Shown here one piece after another: positions 50,986 to 61,519 of a stretch of 64,000 bases of DNA. The notes beneath the pieces were generated by a model. It had not been told where the DNA came from. It was given only the letters and a program-made list of their open reading frames with translations, and made no database searches. Both the position numbers and the translations under genes were made by a program. Source of the DNA: Lineus longissimus (lineage: Eukaryota; Nemertea; Pilidiophora; Heteronemertea; Lineidae); contig NC_088313.1 in NCBI RefSeq assembly GCF_910592395.1, positions 9,612,501 through 9,676,500 on the forward strand, in the 5' to 3' direction. The number at the start of each line of letters is the position of its first letter. Position 1 is the stretch's first letter.

Positions 50986-51391
50986 TGAGCTTTCATAACA
51001 TCGTCAGCATCTTCCTACGACCCTGTCGTGCTGGAGACATCTGAACAACGTCATCTGTATACGCCAGGGCACCTAGAAATATTTGACCTATAAAACATCC
51101 GAATCCGGATTTCTTTAAGCTTTGTATCATTTCTTCTGTATACATACTGAAGAGAATGGGTGATAGAACTCCGCCCTGTTAGAGGACAGCACCCTTTTTA
51201 TAAGAAGTTTAAACAGCCGGACGTATTCCACCCTATCGAATGATCGGCTAGCATCCAGAAGTGTCACGTAAACATTAGTACCGTGTGGTAGATAATACTC
51301 CACTACCTCCTTTAGAACGAATGTACATTTAGTGGTCAAACTTTTTTTCTTAAACCCAAATTGAAGGTCTGATGAGCAAAACACTACTTGA

Positions 51392-54174
51392 TTTTTAGCT
51401 CAGCTGACAAAGTCAGCGGAGCTAGTAGAATAGCTGTTCAAATGGTGTCCGTCCTGCAATCCATCCATCCATCCATCTAGGGACCCATCTGTGGACAAAA
51501 TTGGACATTTCTGATTGGGAAGGCCTAGCCACTTCGTTGACGGTGCTAAATTAGGAGTTGCCCAAGGTGAACTCAAAACACGAAAAATCAGCGCGATCCG
51601 ACCTGTATTAAGAGAATGAGGTCATTTCGCGTTTAGATTTCTTTCCCTTTGTACCTCGGTCCACAGAGCAAATATTGTTTTCAAATGTGGCTGAATATTT
51701 TTTAATATTTTTTCATTTTTTACTTTTAATGGAATTAATATAGTTTTCACCGCCAGTTGGCGCTGCAGGCACATTGACTGAATTTTGGCGATTTCAAATT
51801 TGGCGGTGGCTCAACTTTTTGCAAGCAGTGCCGCTGATTGGCCGATCGATAGAAGAGATGCCACCATTTAAAAATGGCGGTAGTCGCTGCTTCAATGAAG
51901 AGGAGTGAACTTTCTCATGTTCAATCGGTTGATACTCTTTTAATCAACATGACCATGTACCTGAAATTTGTTTAGGTACTGAAAAGAGTCTATATAATTC
52001 AGATTTATCGATAGTTTTTTATGATATTGCGGAAATTTTGTGCACAAATTAGCGAAAGTTGGTGCTCGTCTCATGTCATTTTAGAGCGAGAAATTTGTTT
52101 CCGTCGATCTCTACCACTGAAAAATCGCTTGCATAGCTTCGAATTTTTGTGAAAATAAGTATCTGAACTTGGTTTCAAATAGTCTAGAGAGTTACCTTTG
52201 TGGTGATACATATGGTATGTGATAAATATTTGTGGAATTTGTGAAATTCGGTTTTCAAACGTGCCGATGATGCAAGCGATCTCGCGTGAATTTTGCAAGT
52301 CCTGATATGTCGACCGGGTGTCAAAAATCACTCGCCTAAATTCAATTCAAAGATCAAAAATAATATCTGAACTTAGTTTCAAATAGCCTACGCAATTATC
52401 ATTTCGGTGATATATAATGCATGCATGTAATAATTGATTAATCTGCCTAAAACGCGCTATTAAAACGGCGAAAGATCGTGATATTCTGATAAACACTCTG
52501 GTGGCGGTCGCACTAAATAACGACCGGTAAGGCCCGGCGTCTGGCGGAGAAAAAAAGGTTGCGCCCGGAGGTTGAAACGGGATTTTTATGCACTTTTAAC
52601 TGTATATATATGTTGTTTGGACATGTATTTCTAACAGTTCTGTAACTTTGATGACCAAGCTTGCGCCCAAAGTTGGTAAAATTGATGCTTGTTTATGGAC
52701 TGCGCTAGCGACCGGAGAATTCGCCGTCGGCCATTTTGGGTACGGTCCCTGAGTTGTTGTGGTTGGCAATTTTGCAACAAATTTCGCCATTTACGTTTGT
52801 TTACAATTATTTTGAAAGTCACATTATGACATCGTAGTATGAATTCGACTGCAGTTTCGTTACGCAGCAATGCTCATGTTTTTGGTTTGCAATCCTGTAC
52901 TGTCTGTACACTGCGCTGTGCATGGCTGTACTGTAGCTGTAAAAAAGACAAAAACCATAGCCTAGCCCTATAAGCCTATAGGACAGGCTTAGAGTATAAC
53001 TCAACAGGCCCTCATTATTCATTTGATGGACACCTTATTTGATAGTACCTCATCATTAAGTCCACTAGATCCTGTTCTGTCACATGTCGTAGACGATAGA
53101 CAATTTTCAAAATGAAGTACACCACTCGCTCATCTTTAAGCCCAGCTCTCGGCTCACATCATGTGGGCACGGTTGGCTGTTGAGTGTTATGGTTCAGTCT
53201 GTGAGACTAATTTAAAGAGGTTACACTTTTATTTTGAATTGGAAAACAGCCCACAGGACTGACTTTTCACTGAGCAATAAGTGTGCCCTTCGAAGGTTAA
53301 GTCTCTTTCTGGATTTGTTTCCATGGATGCCTTGTTCAGGATATCATCTGACCGATGCCTGATCAAGCACAGACTGTATCCGGTGGTGTACATTTCTCCG
53401 TCTATGTCACCCTTTTTTATTCAGTCAGTGTTAATTTCTCTTCTCTTTTTTTACAGATTAACTGTTGTTGGTTATTGCAAGAGGAGTCGTTGGCACATTT
53501 CAAGTCCAGGAAAGCACTTGCTGTTCCCACATTCAGAGTAAGGTGTGCTTACTCGTTTTACTGCTTTCCATTCCCGGAGAGCGTTATCAAATATCTGCCG
53601 CAAGGCAACAAATATCTGCCGCAAGGCGCTTCAAATATCTGCCGAAAGGCATCAAATATCTGCCGCACCAATAAAGTTCATTTTGTTAACCAACTCTTTA
53701 TCTTCTTTTCTTCACATACAAAAAAGACCGTCCCAAACATTTGGCAGCATCCACTTCATCAATGTCCAGACAACAGTCGGTTCATTTGACCATTGTAAAG
53801 CACCAGGCCCCACCTCACAAAATACACTGTAATAATTATGTACCTTGTGTCCATGTGCATGTTATTAGTTCCACCGACGCTGCATGAAGACAAGGACTCC
53901 ACTCTTTGACATCACGTACCACACAACTCCTTGACGTCATCACACACCCAACTACTGCAACGGCAATAGAAATGACTTTACGTCATAATACCAGGGTGAC
54001 GTCAACTCAGTAATTCAGCATGCACTGATATAGCAAGAAGGTCTTTCGCATCAGCACTTCTGCGTGCTAGACGTTATAGCTTCACGTTGCCTCATAATAA
54101 CGGTACCGACACACACTTGGCCCTTGCCTTCACCTATCCATTTCAGCTGAGCACCAGGCCCTTGGGCCTCTTGT
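51392..54174 (+). mobile_element. Helentron-like non-autonomous repeat, copy 4, 2.8 kb
   Basis: Begins ATTTTTAGCTCAGCTGACAA. Ends TCAGCTGAGCACC followed by the palindrome AGGCCCTTGGGCCT and CTTG. The 11-base terminal motif AGCTCAGCTGA is perfectly inverted before the hairpin. Its two borders match the break in the LINE fingers region. It is the longest copy and differs internally from the others; no Rep or helicase domain was recognised, so it is non-autonomous or has captured other sequence. Confidence 0.6.
53586..53668 (+). repeat. Four-unit minisatellite, ~21-base unit
   Basis: Four tandem copies of CAAATATCTGCCGCAAGGCA with small changes, inside the 2.8-kb Helentron-like insertion. Confidence 0.9.
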
Positions 54175-54699
54175 TGTCCATCAAGATATGGTCCAACACT
54201 TTGCACAGGACGCTGCTTAACGCTATTCCTCGATAGTTGTCTGAGTTGATCAATGATTTACGTTTGTCCTTTGGAACAGGTATCATAATAGCCCTCTTGA
54301 AAGATGCCGGTATGTAAGAGTGAGTCAACATGAGAGTGAACAGGGTCGCAAGCTGGCCATCGAGTACATCTGTGCCGTGTCTGAAATAGTCACTGTAAAG
54401 CGTTTGTTCACCATCGTATTTACTTTTTTTAAAGTTTCTTATAGGGGGTGCGTATCCTTTTTTCACAGAATTCCTTGTTCCCAAAATTTTAAGGCTCTCA
54501 CGCAAACATCACTACCAGCAGGATAAACATGTTGATTACATAAAAATCCCTGTTTTACAAACTTTGTCGTTTCTTAGTGCCGCTGCAACTAAAAATTCTT
54601 ATGAAAATTCGGATTCTCTATATCTTTGGAGGGAGATTTTGTCACCATGAGGACTTTGAGAACCGATGGGGTTTTGGGAAATGAGCTGACAGGGACAGG

Positions 54700-54975
54700 G
54701 CACCAGTTATTAATTACAGGCGGTGGAGAGTGGTGACTGTCAGTCCTGACTTTCCGTGTCCAGTCCAGTGCTTTTGTAATCCAAAGTTTTTCAATATCCC
54801 TTTTTCTGGCTCAATGATGCTCTTGTTTCATCAACTTTGAGAACCGACGGGGTATTGGTAAATGAGCTGGGGCAGGGCACCAGTTTATTAATTCCAGGCG
54901 GTGGAGAGTGATGATTGTCAGTCCAGACTTTCCCAGTCCAATCCATAGTATTGTAATTAGTAGTTTTCGAACACT
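54700..54975. repeat. Two inverted copies of the GGACTGACAGTCATC repeat
   Basis: CAGGCGGTGGAGAGTG...CTGTCAGTCCTGAC and a second copy about 175 bases on are the reverse complement of the shared block in the tandem duplication at 47.9 and 48.7 kb. Each copy is preceded by GAACCGANGGGGT-TTGG. Confidence 0.75.
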
Positions 54976-55196
54976 GCCTGAATCCAGCGTCGAAAATCTG
55001 CGTCCAGGTTTTACCAGCTACCCTGCTCTTATTAGTAAACAGCGGGTATAGAGTCTATAAACATATCATAGAACATCATCACGGCTTAGTCATTGTGATG
55101 GAAATGGTGAAGGATGCAGCTTTTTCAACTAATTCGTGTCATGACCTTTTAAATTCGTATACCTAATTCAAGATCTCTTTGTTCCTATCATTTCAG

Positions 55197-55552
55197 GAAT
55201 TGTCCTGACGTTATCCACGTTCTATCATCCGTCCATTAGAACAGGATACTTTACAGGCTTCGCAGAAAACAAAATGGAAGACGATCACGAAGAAAATACG
55301 ACAAGTCACAAAATGTTGAGGACTTCAGATAGTGACCTAGGATTATCAGTCAGTGGATCTAAACAATCAACTGATGCATCTTTTTTTCGAGGGATAGATG
55401 CTGACGTCATGAGAAGAACACAACAAATGGAACATGTTTCGAGGGAGTTTTTGCTTTTGATTTGCGGTACTGCCCTCGTCCTGACATTGTGCCTTGCTTA
55501 CTTCAAGTGGACTAGTTTCTCAGGGATTATTTATGATAGATCAGAGAGTTAG
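55197..55552 (+). CDS. Candidate terminal exon with one membrane span
   Basis: A good acceptor (TCTTTGTTCCTATCATTTCAG, ending 55196) is followed by an open frame through to TAG at 55550-55552. Without the upstream part, an ATG at 55274 would give 92 aa. The sequence has a hydrophilic, acidic, serine-rich stretch (MEDDHEENTTSHKMLRTSDS...), then a single hydrophobic segment (FLLLICGTALVLTLCLAYF) and a short tail. The part between the acceptor and the ATG (IVLTLSTFYHPSIRTGYFTG) is also moderately hydrophobic. It may be the last exon of a membrane protein whose other exons I could not find, or a small one-exon membrane protein. No family recognised. Confidence 0.4.
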
Positions 55553-56179
55553 TTAATGTATTTTGATGGACAATAATCCACTCTGCTCTCATTGTTTCTT
55601 CATAGTTGCAATCGGACTTTCTCAACATCCCTGCTCACACTCAGTCGCCCGTGTCATCGTCACTTGCACTAAACTCGCGTGAAAAAGTGGTATTTTTGAA
55701 AATATTTTGTGCGAGACCTGGAGAGAAATGACTTTACCATGTATTCTTGATTTAACATACACTGTCGAGAAATATCTCCGTATGAAATCTATAGTATATT
55801 TCACTTACTATAAATTAGTGTTGGATTTCATCTATTGATTGTTGCAAATTGTGTTGCCGATCTAGTAGAGCCATCTCTTGGCCTTATGCAGACCTGGTGA
55901 CTTAAGCTTGATGACACTGGAACACAGTGGAAGTGTGGCTACTCACGGTGCAAACGTGTTGGGGGGGGGGGGGGTAGTTTCAATATTGTACTGTTTCCAT
56001 ACAATATGCCGCTATAGACTGGAGACTGAGTTTAGAGTGAAAGACGAAGAAAAACGTGTCCAGCTGTCCTCTAGCGTTTCGAAACAATGAGGAGAGACAC
56101 TCAAACATGTTATGCATCGGGAAAGTGGTCACTTCCATCATTTAGGGTCTTCCAAGACTGAAATATGAACTGCAAGATA

Positions 56180-56989
56180 TAGCGTGCCTTTTTCTCTTGG
56201 TATCTTTTTTGGGTGTTTTTCCGTTTTTCTGTTTTTCAGATGTGGAAACCTAAAAAGTCTGATATCTCTCTTATGAGTGACTCCTTTTCGATGGAATATG
56301 TATGGTATGTTCTCCTAGCAAGGATACATCACATATCGAACAGGTTTTTGATTTGACCTGCTTTTCAAGGTCACAGAGGTCAAATGGCGTAAATTGGTAT
56401 TTTGAGTGTACCTATGCCTAGTTTTTTAACCGCTAAAGCTATGAACTTGAAATTTGGCACACAAAACTCCCTACGTCATGTAACCTCAGACACCGAATTT
56501 CGATCAGATCTAATTCTCGACTTGCCCACCATAGGCCACAACTAAAATAGGTAAAAAGTGCAATATCTCGCTTATTAGTGACTTGTTTTCGATGATATTT
56601 TTATGGTAGGTACTCCAAGCAACGATACATCACATGTCATACCGACTTTTGTTTTGACCTATATACTATACATGTAGAATGTTTCTTAACCAGGATGAAT
56701 TCCAAACCACCAAATATCTATACCGTGAGCACAATGGCCCCTGGATCAGATCGAATTCTCGACTTGCCCACCAGGAGGCCACAACTAAAAAAGTTAAAAG
56801 TGCAATATCTCGCTTATTAGCGACTTGTTTTCGATTATATTTTTTGGTAGGTACTCCAAGCAACGATACATCACATGTCATACCGACTTTGGTTTTGACC
56901 TATATACCATACATGTAGAATGTTTCTTAACCAGATGAATTCCAAACCACAAATATCTATACCGTGAGCACAATGGCCCCTGGCCGTTT
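56180..56989 (+). mobile_element. Helentron-like repeat, copy 5, 5' end not seen, internally duplicated
   Basis: The 3' end has GTGAGCACAATGGCCCCTGGCCGTT, the same terminal block as copies 1 and 3. A ~241-base unit (ATCAGATCNAATTCTCGACTTGCCCACC...ACCGTGAGCACAATGGCC) is repeated in tandem at about 56503-56743 and 56744-56986. A TTTGACCTGCTTTTCAAGGTCACAG cluster lies at 56350-56386. The AGCTCA start was not found, so the left boundary is approximate. Confidence 0.5.
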
Positions 56990-56999
56990 TATTTTTCTA

Positions 57000-59830
57000 A
57001 TTGATTGGCTGTGCTGCATTTTTATCCGAATTAAACCGGTACCGGTATTAAATTGTATTTTCTTAAGCGTGCTCCGTCCTTGAATCGCTCCGTTCGAGCC
57101 TTCCTGCATACTGATATCAAATTTAGCAAGTATAGACACTTGGATAAAGGTATGAATTAAAGCATTCTTCGCATGAAGTTCATTTTTTGTTAATATTTTA
57201 ATGACGTCTGAGGGATATACGGGAAGTCATACGTAAAGAAAAATCCTGTATCTTGTACCCTTCCTGCATTTCTAGCCAAAAAAGATGCATTCCACACATT
57301 TCACGTGGCTGGCATTTTCCCAGTCATTATATCCATGAGCACACGGGAGAACGCCACCATAGTCTCCCTTCCAGAGTTTCGGTATCGGCCGAAAGTGACC
57401 ATCGCCTAACTATAAGTGGACCGTACAAGAACGGTGTTTTCCTATAAGTCGGCTGTGCCGTGTCCACTGATCGTGTTTGTTTGTCATGCTGAAGAATTTT
57501 AGTGCGGGAGAGCAACATACATTTTGGGCTTATTGTAGCTTTGTAGGTTTGAAGTAGGAATAAAATAAATAAATTGGGAAAATTCGTTGTTTTACCATAG
57601 TTATATTGGGCCATGGTGCCATCCATGGAAGTTTGAGGTAATTGGTCCTCGTGGTAGCTTTTGATAACACCTCAAATTTAGGGCACACTCATCACCCCGT
57701 TTATTTCATTACTTCTACTGCAACAGCAAGTCATCTTTATAGTGTTGTCGTTTGACTGCTGAATAACCTGACCCGGTAACAGTACATCTCAATTTCCTAT
57801 ATTATTACATCGACAAAATGATATACTGATTACCCAAAATGATTGTGTGCACAGGCCTATCGCAAATACGGCTGTAGCGGTAGGTTGTAAATAGCATTAA
57901 TTCCAGAAATATTTTCAGTCCAATTATTATGATCTTTCTTATTATGCATTTCGTGTTGATCAAAACAGAATTAACTGTAAAAAAAAACGTTAACACCTTT
58001 TTCATGGTCAGCTCAAATCTCTTGACTCTTACTTTCGATCCTTACTGGATCTTCCTCATGATCAGGAGTGTAGGAAACAATTTTACAAAGCATATATACA
58101 AGCCAAGAAATAGACTATTGTGATATTGAAATGCATGACTTACACATGTAGTATACTAACCATTATTATATAATGCAAATCTCCATATTAATTTGCTGCG
58201 TCAATTTCATTATGTCGTGGCCCGTGCGGCGGTGTCGGTTAATATCCATTGTCCGTCAATTATCAGAGAAACGAGCGGTCCAATTTTTCGGGGTTTAGTG
58301 GGAGTGACTATGAGAAAGTTCCTTTCGAAAATTCGGGCGATCCGATATCAAATATGGCCGCCAAGGCAACCATCTTGAATTCCGTTTCGGTCGATTATCA
58401 AAGGAGAGTATATTTTCCAAAATCGGTGCGATCCAATAATCAATATCACCGCCACGGATGCCATACTGAATTCCGTTACCACTTGATGAATAACCAACGC
58501 CTTGGGCGGTGGACCCCACCTTTTCGCGGTTCATTGAAAGTCTTCAGGCGAGGGTTCCAGATCTGCCCATTCTTTTTCACAGGCCTTTTCAGTGTACGAA
58601 GTAATTTGGTGTAATCGATTTGGATGCAACCTCTTTCACACCGGAAAAGTAATGGCATGCTGTTAGTAGACCACAATCAATCGTAAGACACATCAACACA
58701 TATTTCGATTAAAAAGGCAACCCGGGCTGAAAGCAAGTTGGGGGTTGACCTTTTGATACATTCTAACACGATCTGCACGGCGCACGCCTTTTTGCTCAGC
58801 CCCTTTTTTCACACTATACATTCGCATGTCTCATTTCGCATTTGGCATTACATGTATTAGTCAGGTAATGGCTTTTGCGAGTTGCAGGAAAATTGAGATA
58901 TCGCCGGGCGATACCTATTAGCAAACTAAGTTACAAAGGGGAATCCCAATGATACGTGCGCTCAGTGAAATACGCGTTGTCTGTTGACTTGTTAACCAAA
59001 AATGGACACGAAATATTATGTAGTATTGGCCGTACCGTGAGACAAGCGCTTAGCGGGTACGTTACCAAAGAGGCTGGTTCGGTACCGACATGAAGCTTCC
59101 GGTCGTTGAATTCGTCGATGATTTCACAAAAGTGATCACCAGTCTGCAAGTTTTCTGAAATTGTGATAACAGCGCCGTCTGAGTTGTACTAGCCAAGTCT
59201 ACTTACACACCAATTATCATGGTAATTTTCAAAGCCAGTGTCAATTCTATAACGCTTTACCGTCTATTCATCAGTCTTCATGCATTTCTTGCAATTATAC
59301 TCTTTCATGTAAAACACAGAGTCATTCAAGCTGTAGGGCATCTGTGAGTGGAGTTTTCTCAAAATGAAAAATTTGCTGATTGGACACTTCGTGACATCAT
59401 CGACGAATTACTTCCCGTAAAATCTACTAAAATTCTCACCTCAACCAATCAGAAGCAGCGGATGGTATAATTTTACTGCGGTTATGGATTTTGCGGAAGA
59501 TTCATACGGCCAAAAAATCACTTGTGATTCTCGAACTCTCATCTCGAAAGGGCCTTCCTGGGTTTCGTAAAATGGCACTTATAGACGTATATCCGAGATT
59601 TTCAACAAAATTTTTTATTTTGTAAGCGTGCATCATTTATTATTGCTTAAACATCCGTGATCATAAGCCGCCTTCTAAAGCATGGAAAATTTAAAATGGC
59701 TGCATTGAAAATTAATGGCCGCTTTCCCAACCATAAGGTCCGCTGGATTGGTTGTCGCATTCTCAGATCAACATGACCGACCAGTAAGAGGGCACGTTAC
59801 AATTTGTTGAATCAAATAAATTTCGTTTAA
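57000..59830. other. No supported gene
   Basis: Only short open frames. Around 58230-58480 a loose tandem of ~100-base units (ATTATCAGAGAAACGAG / GATTATCAAAGGAGAGT with AATTCCGTT) is visible, possibly an old repeat. Confidence 0.4.
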
Positions 59831-59834
59831 GCGC

Positions 59835-60330
59835 TTAAGCAGACCCAACCTTGTCACAGAAGCTGATATCCGGCAGATGCACTGGGAGCCCAGTTGATTC
59901 CGCCCCTTTTGCCTTGCAGTCCTTTAACCATTTCATGACACGAATCTCTTTATCCAATGGCCGCGGCTGCACAGACCTCAAACTTTCATTCTCAAAACGA
60001 GAAGACGTTATGTTTACTCCCAAAAATCCTGAGCAATTGATGTTCGTGTGCTCCGAATAGTACCTTGGAAAACTAGGAAAACCTCTGTTTTCCAGAGGAC
60101 TTGCGATGTCATGTTCAGATTTTCTCTCCCAACGCCTGTTTTCCATGGTTGTGAAGTTGATTGAGCTCTGAACTGTATCAATGATCCTCTCCTGCGAGTG
60201 AGAAAGATGGGATACTCCATCCAAGTTAAATTGCGGATTACCTGAAACTGAACAGTTGCATAAGTTAATGAACAACGGCTTGGACCAGTTTGTATCGGCA
60301 GATGAATTCCATAACTTGAAGTGCACCAAT
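59835..60330 (-). CDS. Candidate exon or ORF of unknown function
   Basis: The minus frame stays open for about 165 codons from the edge of the MITE at 60331 to a TGA/TAA at 59835. The composition looks coding, with several N-glycosylation sequons (NWS, NCS, NFT, NCS, NIT, NES) and dispersed cysteines, for example LFINLCNCSVSGNPQFNLDG and VMKWLKDCKAKGAEST. This suggests a secreted or luminal protein segment. The apparent start codon lies inside the MITE's inverted repeat, so the true 5' limit is unknown. No domain recognised; a chance open frame is possible. Confidence 0.35.
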
Positions 60331-60331
60331 A

Positions 60332-61511
60332 CAGGGTGGTCCAGAAAACTCAACCGGATACTTCCACTACCAGGGGGTTGAAACCATTGATACCAGTTGA
60401 TGGGGAAGCCATCTAGAAGAAGAATGATACAAAGATCGACCGATTCTATTCAGTAGTTTTTGTTGTAGAGTCGTTTTTGTGATTAGAAGCAAGGTTGGAA
60501 TCCCCTGGCCATTATATTAGGCTGAAGTTACATAGACCTCACGTTTCATCGACTCACGACTCATTTGTCACTTGTCATTCGTGACCAGATGAATGGACAT
60601 TGGAAAACCTATTGACCTGTTCTCATTGAAGTGAATTTTGTAAGTTTTGCCCGCATTCGTCGTCTCACGTCATTTCATGTCATTTCACGAGTGAGGCGAT
60701 GAATGGACATGTTCATTCTTTGTGAAATGAGCTGGCAAAGAAAGTGGACATCCATGTGCATTTGTAGTGATATCGCCTTCGAGTATAGCTACTTTTCGGC
60801 ATTTTCATTAGTTTACACATTAATACAATAGCTAATTTCGATTGGAAATGAGAAACAATAACAAAAATGCAGCACTTTTATGTACCACATTGTTCTCGTC
60901 CGTCGCCTCCGCTTTCGTTTTCTATTCTCCATCAGGAGCAGCATGGCTGCCAGCTCTTCTTCTTCTGAGTCCTTGTGCGTCGCCTAGAAAATCCAAGTGA
61001 CAAATGAACGAGCGAAAAGTGATCTGTATGTAAACCGCCGCGGTCACTCGTGACAAATGAGGAGTGACACGTGAAAATGAGCCGTGAGTCGATGAAAAAA
61101 TGTGGCGTGAGTAGCTCATTCCTATGTAACATCAGCCTTAAACAGAACGCTTCTGTTGTAGGTTATAGAGATATTGGTGGTGTGCCGAGGCCTGGCCATG
61201 CTAACACGACCTTTACTCAGTTGCAAATGTTCACTAGGAACCTTGTCGATATTATCTCATATAACTATTATTACCTAACATTTAATCCACCTGCTTACTA
61301 AGTTCAATTTACTGGCACAGTTCGATTTTTCCGATGCACGAATGAAGCCTGTCTGTGCTTCACAAAAATACTCTTAAACAAAACGTACTGAACCAAATCA
61401 GGAAGTCCTGGTATCTCTCCTCTCTAAGTGTGATTCCCCATCCACTGATATCAATGATTTTAACCCCCTGGTAGCGGAAGTATCCGGTTGCGTTTTTTCT
61501 GGACCACCTTG
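60332..61511. mobile_element. Mariner-like MITE with TA duplication, 1.18 kb
   Basis: The inverted ends read CAGGGTGGTCCAGAAAA (left) and CAAGGTGGTCCAGAAAA (right, inverted), and continue through CAACCGGATACTTCC-CTACCAGGGGGTT for about 75 bases. TA precedes the left end (60330-60331) and follows the right end (61512-61513). No transposase. A second element is nested inside. Confidence 0.75.
60520..61137. mobile_element. Harbinger-like MITE nested in the mariner-like MITE
   Basis: Ends GGCTGAAGTTACATAG and its inverse CTATGTAACATCAGCC are flanked by TTA on both sides (60517-60519 and 61138-61140), the usual PIF/Harbinger target. The arms continue as TCATCGACTCACG / CGTGAGTCGATGA. The interior holds many GTGAC/GTCAC words. 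No coding sequence. Confidence 0.65.
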
Positions 61512-61519
61512 TATAGACC

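Larger units (their letters stand above)
49259..54505 (-). pseudogene. Jockey/CR1-like LINE reverse transcriptase split by two insertions
   Basis: Minus-strand pieces in order. 54505-54175: fingers (SFKRAIMIPVPKDKRKSLIN, then NYRGIALSSVLCKVLDHILM). 51384-51180: FCSSDLQFGFKKKSLTTKC and motif A LLDASRSFDRVEYVRLFKLL. 51177-50990, in another frame: QGGVLSPILFSMYTEEMIQS and the catalytic box as AYTDDV. 49830-49259: RANHLGHIIGPNLDHV, FKTYVMSLYGSVLWDFS and a tail with SENELVRTCTTLATN. The gaps correspond exactly to two Helentron-like repeats. The catalytic box is YTDD where this family usually has YADD. Related to, but distinct from, the LINE at 44.3-46.9 kb. Confidence 0.8.

Noticed and set aside
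54156-54174. Canonical Helitron 3' end (hairpin plus CTRR)
   Set aside because: The hairpin is there but it is followed by CTTG, not CTRR; the asymmetric inverted motifs point to Helentron-type ends instead.
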